From: JANPCX01 sp966211815
Lineage (GTDB): Bacteria; Pseudomonadota; Gammaproteobacteria; Burkholderiales; Burkholderiaceae_C
DNA length: 64,000 nucleotides
Assembly: GCA_966211815.1 (NCBI GenBank)
Contig: CBIHOD010000003.1
Coordinates: forward strand, 1-64,000
Direction of reading: 5' to 3'
This document shows positions 1 through 11,274 of the stretch, in pieces. The notes beneath the pieces were generated by a model. It was not told where the DNA came from. It did not search any database and worked only from the letters and a program-made list of their open reading frames with translations. Position 1 is the stretch's first letter. The number at the start of each line of letters is the position of its first letter. The translations under genes and the position numbers were made by a program.

Positions 1-560
1 AGCCGCTGCGAGTGAACGACGGTTTTCAGGTCGAAAAGCGCCGTCTCGAACAAGCTGTTGATTATAACGAAGTCGAAGTGCTCGGCTTGCGCCACTTCGG
101 TGCGCGCATTGGCCAGCCGCGTGGCGATCACGTCGGCCTGGTCCTCGCCGCGGCGGTTCAGCCGCTGGGCCAGTTCCTCCCAGCTGGGCGGCAGGATGAA
201 GATCAGCACCGCGTTCGGGAAGATTTTCTTGATCTGCAGCGCGCCTTGCCAGTCGATCTCCAGGATCACGTCCTGGCCGCTGGAGATGCGGGCCTCGACC
301 TCGTTGCGGGAGGTGCCGTAGAGGTTGCCGTGCACCTCGGCCCATTCGAGGAAATCGTCGTTGGCCACCTTGCGCCGGAATTCCTCTTCGCTGATGAAAT
401 GGTATTCGCGGCCGTCTTGTTCCTGGCCGCGGGGGCGGCGCGTGGTGTGCGAAGTGGACACCACGAGATGCGAGTCGAGTTCGAGCAAGGCCTTGACCAG
501 GCTGGATTTGCCGGTGCCGCTCGGCGCGGCCACAACGAAGAGGTTTCCAGGGTATTCCAT
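1..560 (-). CDS. gmk: Guanylate kinase, C-terminus cut by window edge
   Basis: Guanylate kinase converts GMP plus ATP to GDP plus ADP in the cytoplasm. The frame opens at the ATG on the complement of 558-560 and reads MEYPGNLFVVAAPSGTGKSS, which contains the P-loop (APSGTGKSS). It continues with the GMP-binding landmarks STSHTTRRPR, EYHFISEEEF, YGTSR and ILEIDWQGA. About 186 residues are present; the family is usually about 205, so only the last helix is off the left edge. In related Burkholderiales gmk normally lies directly after yicC, followed by rpoZ and spoT. Here yicC is 22.5 kb away (23058-23999), on the same strand. The identification is certain. Confidence 0.97.
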   Translation of the reverse strand, partial: MEYPGNLFVVAAPSGTGKSSLVKALLELDSHLVVSTSHTTRRPRGQEQDGREYHFISEEEFRRKVANDDFLEWAEVHGNLYGTSRNEVEARISSGQDVILEIDWQGALQIKKIFPNAVLIFILPPSWEELAQRLNRRGEDQADVIATRLANARTEVAQAEHFDFVIINSLFETALFDLKTVVHSQR

Positions 561-802
561 CGGTTGCTTCGGGCTCGGGCCTGGGTGTTCCGCGCAGGCC
601 GCGGGGGGAGGGGCGGTCCACCAGGCCCGGGAAGGACGACCGGCGCGGCCCCCGTGGCGCGGCGCAGGCGCCAGTGGATGTCGCGCGGGATCTTATCAGC
701 CGCCCCGCCCTGCGGGCGACGCCACGGCGGCGGTTGCCATGAATTAAGCACGCTCCGGCACTGGCTGGCCGCGCGCCCGCGGATTTTTCGTCGATTCCCG
801 AC

Positions 803-1453
803 ATGGTAAAAACCGGTCCCATCATGCCCGCCGCCAAACCCACCATCCTCGTCATCGACGACGAGGCCATCAACGTCCGGGTGGTCGGCGAAATCCTGGG
901 CAGCGACTACGAGGTGATTTTCGCGTTGAGCGGCCCGGAAGGCATACGCCGCGCCCGGGACATCGATCCCGACCTGGTCCTGCTGGACGTGAAGATGCCG
1001 GGCATGGACGGCTACGAGGTCTGCGCGCGCCTGCAGTCCGACCCCCGCACCGCGGCCTTGTCAGTCGTGTTCGTCACAGCCCTGGATTCCACGGCGCAGG
1101 AGATCCAGGGGCTGGAGGCCGGCGCGGTCGACTACCTCACCAAGCCGCTGGTCCCGCAGGTCGTCAGGGCCCGGATCAAGAGCCACCTCGCGATGAGGCG
1201 CAAGCTCACCGAGCTGCCCGGTCCCGATGCGCAAGGCCAAGCCGCCGCGCCGGCGGTCAGCGCCAGGCAGCGGGAGATCCTGGAGTGGATCCAGGCGGGC
1301 AAGACCAACGACGAGATCGCCACCATCATCGGTTCGTCGAAAGCCAACGTGAAGTACCACATCGGACAGATCATGGGCAAGCTCGACACCCACAACCGCG
1401 CGCAACTCGTCGCCAGGGCCGTCAACCTGAGGCTGATCCGGCTGAAGGTTTGA
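803..1453 (+). CDS. Response regulator: receiver domain plus LuxR-type HTH
   Basis: A 216-residue two-domain response regulator. The N-terminal receiver (about residues 12-130) has the acidic pair in VIDDE, the phospho-acceptor Asp in LVLLDVKMPGMDG, the Thr/Ser switch in VFVTALDS and the conserved Lys in YLTKPL. The C-terminal GerE/LuxR helix-turn-helix (about 150-212) reads SARQREILEWIQAGKTNDEI and continues with NVKYHIGQIMGKL. It should bind DNA when phosphorylated. It ends 31 bp from the stop of the convergent hybrid histidine kinase, its likely partner. An alternative ATG at 824 gives MPAAKP; neither start has a strong ribosome site. The 242 bp between this gene and gmk hold no other gene I can support. 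Confidence 0.9.
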   Translation: MVKTGPIMPAAKPTILVIDDEAINVRVVGEILGSDYEVIFALSGPEGIRRARDIDPDLVLLDVKMPGMDGYEVCARLQSDPRTAALSVVFVTALDSTAQEIQGLEAGAVDYLTKPLVPQVVRARIKSHLAMRRKLTELPGPDAQGQAAAPAVSARQREILEWIQAGKTNDEIATIIGSSKANVKYHIGQIMGKLDTHNRAQLVARAVNLRLIRLKV

Positions 1454-1484
1454 ACCTGCGCCGCGCTGGCCCGCGTCCCCGGGG

Positions 1485-4682
<3,198 letters not shown>

Positions 4683-4768
4683 CGAGCGGATGGTGGGCAA
4701 TGGCCCGCTGAGTTGGCCGATTGCGAATTCCTGGGCGCCGCATTTTCTTTCTTAAACGGGTTCCCTTG

Positions 4769-4786
4769 ACTGACCGTGCGGCCAGT
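4769..4786. promoter_or_regulatory. Palindromic operator candidate 1 (TetR-like)
   Basis: ACTGACCGTGCGGCCAGT is an 18-bp near-perfect palindrome in the divergent region between the hybrid kinase and the N-acyl amino acid synthase. It matches the second site at 4922-4939, with half-site consensus ACTGRCCG. The form resembles TetR-family operators. No TetR gene lies in this window, so the regulator would be encoded elsewhere. Inference from symmetry and recurrence only. Confidence 0.5.
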
Positions 4787-4892
4787 GGCGCTTGATCCGT
4801 CGTTTGAGTGAGGTTGTGAAGTGCGCCCCCGCTTTTAAATTGATGCCAGGTAATTGGTCAATTCAAATAAAAAGTAAAAAATTCGAATTTAT

Positions 4893-4919
4893 TTGATGTT
4901 TCATTTTGAAACATATACT
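4893..4919 (+). promoter_or_regulatory. Candidate promoter of the N-acyl amino acid synthase operon
   Basis: The stretch 4840-4920 is markedly AT-rich against its surroundings. A good -10 box, TATACT, lies at 4914-4919; the best -35-like hexamer is TTGATG at 4893-4898, with a short 15-bp spacer. A start of transcription near 4926 would fall inside operator candidate 2, as expected for a repressor-controlled promoter. The -10 is convincing, the -35 weak. Confidence 0.4.
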
Positions 4920-4921
4920 TG

Positions 4922-4939
4922 ACTGGCCGATCGGTCAGT
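4922..4939. promoter_or_regulatory. Palindromic operator candidate 2 (TetR-like), over the predicted start site
   Basis: ACTGGCCGATCGGTCAGT shares the half-site of the palindrome at 4769-4786, with the two centres 153 bp apart. It directly follows the TATACT -10 box, so a bound protein would block transcription of the operon beginning at 5015. Site 1 lies 87 bp upstream of the kinase start on the other strand, so one repressor could govern both divergent units. Confidence 0.55.
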
Positions 4940-5014
4940 GTACATCCCTCATGGGCCTATCTATATTCACCCAAGCAGCGACGCAATTCGCTATCAGAGG
5001 GGGTGAATATAAAA

Positions 5015-5818
5015 ATGAAACTCTCACCGGGAAACAAGAATAAAGAAATAAAAAGTTCCAGTGACGATATGGGCTCGACCATCATGAGTTTTCCCCCGCC
5101 GGAATCTCTGAGTCGCCTGAAACCATCCAATCTTCCTGGCCTTTCACCTGTCTTTGCCGAGTATGGCGAGGAGGGCCGGTGTTTCAAAATCAGATTGGCC
5201 AACCGGCAGGGCACCCGCCGGCAGGCGGGCCTGCTCGTCAACAGGCGTTATGTCGAGCGCGGCTACGGCGAGCAGGAAATCGGCGAGAAGCCTCAACGTT
5301 TGACGATCGTGGCCTACGACGGCGATGTGCCCGTGGGCACCCTCAGCATGGGCCTGGACGGGCCGGCCGGGTTGCTGTGCGACGAGCTTTACGGCCTGGA
5401 AATCGACCTGCTTCGCGTTCGCGGCCGGAAAGTGCTGGAACTCGTCAAGCTCGCCGCCGATGCTTCTTCCGCGCGCATCCAGACCATGGCAGCGCTATTT
5501 CATGTGGCATTCATCAATGCATACCACATCCATGGTTATGACGATGCCGTGATGGAAATTAATCCACGGCATGTGAATTTCTACAGGAACCGTTTGGGAT
5601 TTAAATTGCTTGGTCCCAATCGATTGAATAAAAGAGTGAATGCGCCTGCGGTTTTGATGCATTGTTCTCTTACGGAGATGGAAAACTACATTAAAACCTC
5701 CGGCGGGTGCGCGGAGTTGCGCGGCGATCGATCGCTTTACCCTTATTTCTTCAGCCCGCAAGATGCGGAGGGAATACGTCAAAGACTTTCCCTTCACGCC
5801 GGGAAGAGTGTCCGGTGA
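5015..5818 (+). CDS. FeeM-like N-acyl amino acid synthase (GNAT / autoinducer-synthase fold)
   Basis: A 267-residue acyltransferase resembling the FeeM / PEP-CTERM-associated acyltransferase families, which move a long acyl chain (usually from an acyl carrier protein) to an amino acid amine. Family-like stretches are FKIRLAN (57-63), VGTLSMGLDGPAGLLCDELY (107-126), ELVKLAAD (142-149), EINPRHVNFYRNRLGF (181-196) and RVNAPAVLMHCSL (207-219), plus the terminal YFFSPQDAEGIRQRL pattern. The start at 5015 is chosen because AGAGGGGGTGA lies 9 bp upstream; an in-frame GTG at 5003 is too close to that site. It overlaps the next gene by 4 bp (GTGA). Both ends of the gene are AT-richer than neighbours, suggesting acquisition. 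The acyl donor and amino acid cannot be read from sequence. Confidence 0.85.
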   Translation: MKLSPGNKNKEIKSSSDDMGSTIMSFPPPESLSRLKPSNLPGLSPVFAEYGEEGRCFKIRLANRQGTRRQAGLLVNRRYVERGYGEQEIGEKPQRLTIVAYDGDVPVGTLSMGLDGPAGLLCDELYGLEIDLLRVRGRKVLELVKLAADASSARIQTMAALFHVAFINAYHIHGYDDAVMEINPRHVNFYRNRLGFKLLGPNRLNKRVNAPAVLMHCSLTEMENYIKTSGGCAELRGDRSLYPYFFSPQDAEGIRQRLSLHAGKSVR

Positions 5819-7830
5819 ATAAGGAAGCGTGGGGTTTTTCTTACTCGGAAGCATTTTCCAGAAACATCGGCTGGCTCACTTCGCAGGAGCAGCAGGCCCT
5901 GCGCGGCAAGCGGGTGGCCATCGCCGGCATGGGGGGCGTGGGGGGCAGCCACTTGCTGACACTGGCGCGCCTGGGCATCGGTGCCTTCCACATTGCCGAC
6001 TTCGACTCGTTCGAAGTGGCCAACTTCAACCGCCAAGCCGGTGCGGTCTTGTCCAGCCTGAACCGTTCCAAGGTGCAAACCCTGGCGGCGATGGCGCGGG
6101 AAATCAACCCCGAGCTTGACCTGCGCCTGTTCCCCGAAGGCGTGGGCGCCGCCAACCTGGACAGTTTCCTGGCGCAGGCCGATGTCTACGTCGACGGCCT
6201 GGACTTTTTCGCGTTCGAGGCCCGGCAGGCGGTTTTCGAAGCCTGCGCCGCCAAGGGCATCCCGGCGGTCACGGCGGCGCCGTTGGGCATGGGCGCGGCG
6301 CTGCTCAATTTCCTTCCGGGCGGCATGAGCTTCGAGCAGTACTTCCGCGTCAAGGGGCAGCCCCTGGAAGAGCAGGCCCTGCGATTCCTGGTCGGGCTGG
6401 CGCCGGCGCTGCTGCACCGCACTTACCTGGTTGATCCGAGCCGTGTCGACCTGCGCGAAAAGCGCGGTCCTTCCACCGTCATGGCCTGCCAGTTGTGCGC
6501 GGGCATGGCGGCCACCGAAGTGTTGAAGATCCTGCTGCGGCGGGGCTCGGTCGCCGCCGCGCCGGTCGGCATGCACTACGACGCCTACCGCAACCGTTTC
6601 GTGCGGACCTGGCGGCCCCGGGGCAACGGCCATCCTTTGCAGCGCGCCGCCCTGGCCATCATGCGCCTGCAACTCGGCGTCGGCGGGCGGCACGCCCGTC
6701 CGGCGGCGCCGCCACAGGCCGACGGCGGGCCGCGCCCAGTGCCGGCCGGCAACGCCGTGCCGGGCGAGGGCGGCATCCTGGACGACATCATGTCGCTGGC
6801 GCGCTGGGCGCCCAGCGGCGACAACGCCCAGACCTGGCGGTTCGAGGCGGCCGGCCCGCGCCACCTGGTCGTGCATGGCTTCGACAACCGTGCGCACAGC
6901 GTCTACGACTTCCGCGGCATGGGCAGCCAGATGTCGCTGGGCGCGCTGATCGAGACCGCCGCCGTGGCCGCGGCGGGCCATGGCTGGGCGCTGGCGGATG
7001 CCCGGCGCGGCGGCACGGACGAACGTCCCCGCTTCGACCTGCGTTTTGAACCCGTGCCCGGCCTGCCCCCCGGCTTGCCCGCCGCCGTGTTGAAGGCGCG
7101 CAGCGTGCAACGCAAGCCGATGCACACCCGCCCCCTGAGCGAGGCGGAAAAAGCCGCCCTCCAGGCCGCGGCCGGGCCTGACCACCGCGTCGTGTGGATG
7201 GAAGGCTGGCCGGCCCGGCTGCGCCTGGCGCGTTTCATGTTCCGCGCGGGCGAAATCAGGCTGACCGCGCCCGAGGCCTACCGGACGCATTGCCGCGTCA
7301 TCGAATGGGACGCCCGGTACAGCCGCGACCGGCTGCCGGACCAGGCCCTCGGCGCCAGCTGGATGACCCGCAAGGTCATGCGCTGGGCGATGGGCAACTG
7401 GACGCGTGTCGACCGCTTCAACCGCTACCTGGCCGGCACGCTGTGGCCGCGGTTCGAGATGGACTTCCTGCCCGCGTTGCTGTGCGGCGCGCATTTCGCG
7501 ATCGTCGCCCGGCAGCCGGCCCGGGGCATCGACGACCACGTCGCCGCCGGGCGGGCGATGCAGCGGGTGTGGCTGACGGCCACCCACCTCGGCCTGCAGA
7601 TGCAGCCGCAAATGGCGCCGCTGATCTTCTCGTCCTACGTCCGCGCCGGCGAGCGCTTTTCCGACAAGCCGGGCCTGTGGGAGCAAGCGGTGGCGCGGCG
7701 CGGCGAGCTGGAGCGGCTGCTCGGGGGCGAATCCCTGGAGTGCGCCGTGTTCCTGGGCCGGATCGGCGCGGGTCCGGCCGCCCAATCCCGCTCACTGCGC
7801 CTGTCCGTGTCCGAGCTGATGGCGGACTAG
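5815..7830 (+). CDS. ThiF/E1-like adenylyltransferase fused to a nitroreductase domain
   Basis: A 671-residue fusion. Residues 30-260 form an E1/ThiF/MoeB-like domain: nucleotide-binding GMGGVGG (38-44), ADFDSFEVANFNRQ (61-74, with the conserved Arg) and DGLDFFAFEARQ (127-138). Only a short MACQLCAG remains where many ThiF proteins bind zinc. A Pro/Gly-rich linker (about 290-318) leads to a flavin nitroreductase-like domain with LARWAPSGDNAQTWRFE (about 328-344) and ARSVQRKPM. E1 domains adenylate carboxylates; nitroreductase folds run FMN-dependent redox reactions. The layout recalls the mycobacterial Rv1355c/MoeY type, whose function is not established. GTG 5815 is chosen for GGAAGAG upstream and coupling to the synthase stop codon. 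Confidence 0.85.
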   Translation: MNKEAWGFSYSEAFSRNIGWLTSQEQQALRGKRVAIAGMGGVGGSHLLTLARLGIGAFHIADFDSFEVANFNRQAGAVLSSLNRSKVQTLAAMAREINPELDLRLFPEGVGAANLDSFLAQADVYVDGLDFFAFEARQAVFEACAAKGIPAVTAAPLGMGAALLNFLPGGMSFEQYFRVKGQPLEEQALRFLVGLAPALLHRTYLVDPSRVDLREKRGPSTVMACQLCAGMAATEVLKILLRRGSVAAAPVGMHYDAYRNRFVRTWRPRGNGHPLQRAALAIMRLQLGVGGRHARPAAPPQADGGPRPVPAGNAVPGEGGILDDIMSLARWAPSGDNAQTWRFEAAGPRHLVVHGFDNRAHSVYDFRGMGSQMSLGALIETAAVAAAGHGWALADARRGGTDERPRFDLRFEPVPGLPPGLPAAVLKARSVQRKPMHTRPLSEAEKAALQAAAGPDHRVVWMEGWPARLRLARFMFRAGEIRLTAPEAYRTHCRVIEWDARYSRDRLPDQALGASWMTRKVMRWAMGNWTRVDRFNRYLAGTLWPRFEMDFLPALLCGAHFAIVARQPARGIDDHVAAGRAMQRVWLTATHLGLQMQPQMAPLIFSSYVRAGERFSDKPGLWEQAVARRGELERLLGGESLECAVFLGRIGAGPAAQSRSLRLSVSELMAD

Positions 7831-7838
7831 GGCTTTCC

Positions 7839-9113
7839 GTGTTGACCGACCCTGTTCGACCGATGCCCCGCCGCCGCGTCCTTTTTTTCAGCGAAGCCGT
7901 GTCGCTGGCCCACGTGGCCAGGCCGACCGTGCTGGCCGACGCGCTCGACCCGGCGGAATTCGAAGTGCACTTCGCCACCAGCGGCGAATACGGGGCCTGC
8001 CACGCCGGCCGGCCCTGGCGCTTCCATCGCATTGAGAGCCTGTCGCCGCAGGTTTTCCTGCAGCGGCTCGCCCAAGGCAGCCCGCTTTGCCGCGAGGCCG
8101 AACTGGAACGCCGCGTCCGCCAGGACCTGGACATCATCGACGCGGTGAGGCCTGACACCGTCGTGCACGACTTCCGGCTGTCCTTGTCGATCGCCGCCCG
8201 CCGCGCGGGCGTGCCGCTGGTGAGCATCTGCAACGCCTACTGGAGCCCCTACGCCGCCTCGCTGCGCCTGCTGGCCCCGGAGATCCCCGTCACGCGGTGG
8301 CTGGGGCACCGCTTCGCCGACCGGTTGATCAACGTGATCTGGCCGCTCGTGGAGCGGCGCCACCTCGCCGATGTCAACCGGGTGCGGCGGCGGCACGGAT
8401 TGCCCGGCCACGGGTCCCTGCGCGATTTCTATTGCGACGGCGATTCGGTGCTCTACGCCGACGCGCCGGAGATCGCGCCGCTGCACCGCGCGCCCGCGAA
8501 CCATGCCCACATCGGTCCCGTCGTCTGGTCCCCGCCCGGCCCGCTGCCGGCCTGGTGGGGCGAGGCCTTGGCGCAGCCGTCCAGGCGGGTCTACATCTCG
8601 ATGGGTTCCACCGGCGACGCGTCGCTGCTGCCCAGGCTGGTGCGGGTGTGCCGTGACGCGGGCCTGGTGTGCATCGTCTCGACCGCCGGCCGTCGCCAGG
8701 TGCGTCCCGAAGCGGGCAAGGTGTACGTGGCCGATTTCATCTGCGGCAACCGCGCCGCGGCGGCCGCGGCGTTCGTCGTGTGCAACGGAGGCAGCCCGTC
8801 CACCTACCAGGCGCTGGCCCAGGGCCGGCCGGCCCTGGGCATCTGCTCCAACCTGGACCAGCTGCTGAACATGCAACGCGTCGCGGCCGCCGGCGCCGGC
8901 ATCCTGTTGCATGCGGGACAGGCCGCCGGCGGCCGCCTGCGGCGGGCGGTGGCAAGCCTGCTGGCCGATGGGGACCGCGGCGGCGCCGGTCCCGGATTCC
9001 AGGGCCGGGCCGCCGAGCTGCGGCACCGGATGGCCGCGATGGACGCGCCGGCCGCTTTCGCCCAGCGGCTGCGCCGGCCGGAAGGGCCGGCCTGCGCGCG
9101 TCCGCATTGCTGA
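7839..9113 (+). CDS. GT1-like glycosyltransferase (UDP-glycosyltransferase / MGT type)
   Basis: About 424 residues with the GT-B layout of nucleotide-sugar glycosyltransferases acting on small lipophilic acceptors. The N-terminal acceptor half opens with RRRVLFFSEAVSLAHVARPT. The C-terminal donor half shows YISMGSTGD, then the signature region CNGGSPSTYQALAQGRPALG followed by ICSNLDQLLNMQRVAAAGAG, which matches the sugar-nucleotide-binding block of the family. It begins 8 bp after the ThiF-nitroreductase stop, in the same operon. The GTG at 7839 has AGGG 7 bp upstream; an ATG at 7863 is equally possible. A role in glycosylating the product of the upstream acyltransferase is inference. Confidence 0.8.
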   Translation: MLTDPVRPMPRRRVLFFSEAVSLAHVARPTVLADALDPAEFEVHFATSGEYGACHAGRPWRFHRIESLSPQVFLQRLAQGSPLCREAELERRVRQDLDIIDAVRPDTVVHDFRLSLSIAARRAGVPLVSICNAYWSPYAASLRLLAPEIPVTRWLGHRFADRLINVIWPLVERRHLADVNRVRRRHGLPGHGSLRDFYCDGDSVLYADAPEIAPLHRAPANHAHIGPVVWSPPGPLPAWWGEALAQPSRRVYISMGSTGDASLLPRLVRVCRDAGLVCIVSTAGRRQVRPEAGKVYVADFICGNRAAAAAAFVVCNGGSPSTYQALAQGRPALGICSNLDQLLNMQRVAAAGAGILLHAGQAAGGRLRRAVASLLADGDRGGAGPGFQGRAAELRHRMAAMDAPAAFAQRLRRPEGPACARPHC

Positions 9114-9124
9114 ATCGAACCGCC

Positions 9125-10138
9125 ATGAACAAGAACCGACTCATCGACATGTACGCGGCCCACGGCTGGCCGATCGTCCGGAATTTCGTGTCCCTCTCCA
9201 GGCGTTGCAGCCGCTGCATCGTTTCCGAGAAGTACACGCCCCTGACAGCCGGCGTGTGCGGCGCGTGCCTCGAACTGCCCCGCGGCCAGGCCGCCGGCGC
9301 CGCACCTGCGGGCGAAAGCGAAGCCCCGCAATCCATGAAAGCGGATTTCGAGGCGACGATCCACGCCCACACCGGCCGCGGCAGGTACGACGCGGTGCTG
9401 ATGCTCAGCGGCGGCAAGGACAGCGCCTACATCCTGCACCGCTTGAAGGAGGAGTTCCCGGCTTTCAAGGTGCTCTGCGTCGTCGTCGACAACGGCTTCA
9501 TGAGCCCGCACGCCGTCAACGGCGCCCGGCACGTGGCCGGCAAGCTCAACGCGGACCTGATGGTCGTCAATTCCCACGTGGACGAGTTCGCGGCCGTCAT
9601 CCGGCGGGCTTTCCTCAGCCTGGACGGCCGGGGCGCCTACGGCGTGGTCGACTTCGCAGACGGCGAACTCATCTTCGAGGTGGGCCGCCGCATCGCGGCG
9701 GCGCTGGGCATCCCGTTGATGATCGGCGGCCTGTCCTGGGTGCAGGTGCAGATGATCGTCGGCATCGACGGCTACGCGCTGCGCCGGCCGGGGGAGCCGG
9801 CCCAGGTGTTCCCGCTGGCCGTGTGGCGCGTGAATGAACAGGAAATCCGCGCCCAGGTCCGGGCGCTGGGCCTGCTTCCGCCGGGCACCGACAGCCCGGT
9901 CCAGAGCAACAGCGACCTGATCCTGGCCATGTCCGTCATCGATGTGCTCAACCTGGGCTATTGCAGTTTCGAACCGGAATTCGCCCAGATGGTCAGGCAA
10001 GGCAAGACGGATCGGAAAACCTGGCTGCACCTGTTCGAATTGCTCGAATACGGCGTCCGCAAGGGGTTCTTCAAGAAGGACCTCGAAAGAACACTGGGCA
10101 GACTGGACATCAAGCTTTCGGAGGTGGTGAAGACATGA
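9125..10138 (+). CDS. PP-loop ATPase, N-acetyl sugar amidotransferase-like (WbpG/PseA group)
   Basis: A 337-residue protein with an N-terminal zinc-knuckle-like pair CSRC (28-31) and CGAC (45-48), then an ATP-pyrophosphatase P-loop LSGGKDS (94-100). This arrangement fits the group containing the sugar amidotransferases WbpG and PseA, which adenylate a carbonyl or carboxyl and introduce nitrogen (or, in relatives, sulfur). No glutamine amidotransferase partner such as HisH lies nearby, so the nitrogen or sulfur source is unknown. It starts 11 bp after the glycosyltransferase and overlaps the next gene by 4 bp (ATGA). It may amidate or thiolate a sugar or acyl intermediate; this is inferred from context. 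Confidence 0.78.
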   Translation: MNKNRLIDMYAAHGWPIVRNFVSLSRRCSRCIVSEKYTPLTAGVCGACLELPRGQAAGAAPAGESEAPQSMKADFEATIHAHTGRGRYDAVLMLSGGKDSAYILHRLKEEFPAFKVLCVVVDNGFMSPHAVNGARHVAGKLNADLMVVNSHVDEFAAVIRRAFLSLDGRGAYGVVDFADGELIFEVGRRIAAALGIPLMIGGLSWVQVQMIVGIDGYALRRPGEPAQVFPLAVWRVNEQEIRAQVRALGLLPPGTDSPVQSNSDLILAMSVIDVLNLGYCSFEPEFAQMVRQGKTDRKTWLHLFELLEYGVRKGFFKKDLERTLGRLDIKLSEVVKT

Positions 10139-11106
10139 AGATCGCCTATGTCACCGGCGCGACCGGCTGCGTGGGGAGGAACCTCGTCAACGTGCTGGAG
10201 AAAGCCGGGTGGGACATCGTCGTGCTCCACCGGAAATTCTCGGACCTCTCCAAGCTGCGGGGGTGCAGGGTGTCCTTCAAGGAGGTGGACCTGCACGACA
10301 TCGAATCGGTGCGGCGGTGCGTTCCGGAGAATGTCGACGCGGTTTTCCATGTCGCGGGCAACACGTCGCACTGGGCCGCGGAGGAAGAAGAGCAGTGGCG
10401 GGACAACGTGCTGGCGACCAGGAACCTGGCCAGGGCCGCGCGCGAGAAAAAAGCCGGGAAATTCATCCTGACGTCGACGGGCGCCACGCTGCCGTTCCAG
10501 GGTTTCGATGAGGAACAGTCGGCGACGATCGCCCAGCAGTACATCAGGACCAAGCGCCTGGCGGAGATCGAACTGAGGAAGGAAGGCGACAACGGCCTGC
10601 CGTTCGTCGTCCTGCATCCGATCATCGTGGTGGGCGCGTACGACTACAACAGCTACAGCCAGATATTCAAGGAACTGAAGCACGGCCTGTTCAAGATCGC
10701 TTTCCCGGGCCGGATCGCGTTCTGCCACGCCGAGGACGTTTCGATCGCGCACCTGCAAGCCTACGAAAAAGGGAAGAACGGCGAAAGCTACGTGCTGGGC
10801 GGCACCTACACCACCTGGCTGGATGCTTTCCAGAGGATCTGCCGCCTGGTCGGCGCCCGGCCGCCGAAGAAGCCGACGCCGATGTGGGTGCTGATGGGGC
10901 TGGCGAGCGGCATGAACCTCTATGCCAGCGTCTTCAAGTCCAAGCCGGCGCTGACGCCCCAGCTCCTCAGCTTGCTGGAGGACGCCCCGGATGTCGACCC
11001 GAAAGACCAGGTCAAGGCCAGGACCGACCTGGGCTATGTTTCGCGGCCCCTGGACACCATGCTGAAAGACTGCCATGAATGGCTGGTGCGGGAAAAAAGG
11101 ATCTGA
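10135..11106 (+). CDS. NAD(P)-dependent epimerase/reductase of the extended SDR family
   Basis: A 323-residue extended short-chain dehydrogenase. The Rossmann motif is TGATGCVG (7-14), the catalytic pair is YIRTK (136-140), and the conserved HPIIVVGAYDYN region matches dihydroflavonol reductase / 3-beta-hydroxysteroid dehydrogenase-like enzymes. It would reduce, oxidise or epimerise a hydroxyl or keto group on a sugar or acyl intermediate. It is the last gene of the plus-strand operon, coupled to the PP-loop gene by an ATGA overlap. A long palindromic repeat begins 21 bp downstream. Codon use (more AAG and AGG) looks slightly different from the glycosyltransferase. Confidence 0.82.
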   Translation: MKIAYVTGATGCVGRNLVNVLEKAGWDIVVLHRKFSDLSKLRGCRVSFKEVDLHDIESVRRCVPENVDAVFHVAGNTSHWAAEEEEQWRDNVLATRNLARAAREKKAGKFILTSTGATLPFQGFDEEQSATIAQQYIRTKRLAEIELRKEGDNGLPFVVLHPIIVVGAYDYNSYSQIFKELKHGLFKIAFPGRIAFCHAEDVSIAHLQAYEKGKNGESYVLGGTYTTWLDAFQRICRLVGARPPKKPTPMWVLMGLASGMNLYASVFKSKPALTPQLLSLLEDAPDVDPKDQVKARTDLGYVSRPLDTMLKDCHEWLVREKRI

Positions 11107-11126
11107 GTGCCCTGGTGTGGTGTACC

Positions 11127-11256
11127 GCTGACAACCGCCAATGGAATCGTGTCTTGCAAACCAGGGCCGCGTTGCAAATCCTCGCGATACCGCCTGGTAT
11201 CGCTGCGGTTTGCGCCTGGCCCTGGCTCGCAATTCATCGATTCCATTTTTGTCAGT
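11127..11256. repeat. Long imperfect palindromic repeat, copy A
   Basis: About 130 bp that can fold into nested hairpins. The outer arms are GCTGACAA and TTGTCAG, then AATGGAATCG with CGATTCCATT, then TTGCAAACCAGGGCC with GGCCCTGGCTCGCAA, and an inner GCGATACC with GGTATCGC. A close copy lies at 22870-23019 in the same orientation. Both copies sit between converging genes. It has no poly-T run typical of intrinsic terminators and no coding frame. It could be a MITE/REP-like element or a structured 3' processing/termination element. Confidence 0.8.
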
Positions 11257-11274
11257 GATCAGTGTGACGGCCCA

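Noticed and set aside
5794..7785. Long minus-strand open frame opposite the ThiF-nitroreductase gene
   Set aside because: Same shadow pattern; the plus-strand frame carries coherent motifs and operon spacing.
11127..11256. Possible intrinsic terminator for the epimerase operon
   Set aside because: The stems are long but no T run follows directly; a repeat element is the better description, although a role at transcript ends remains possible.
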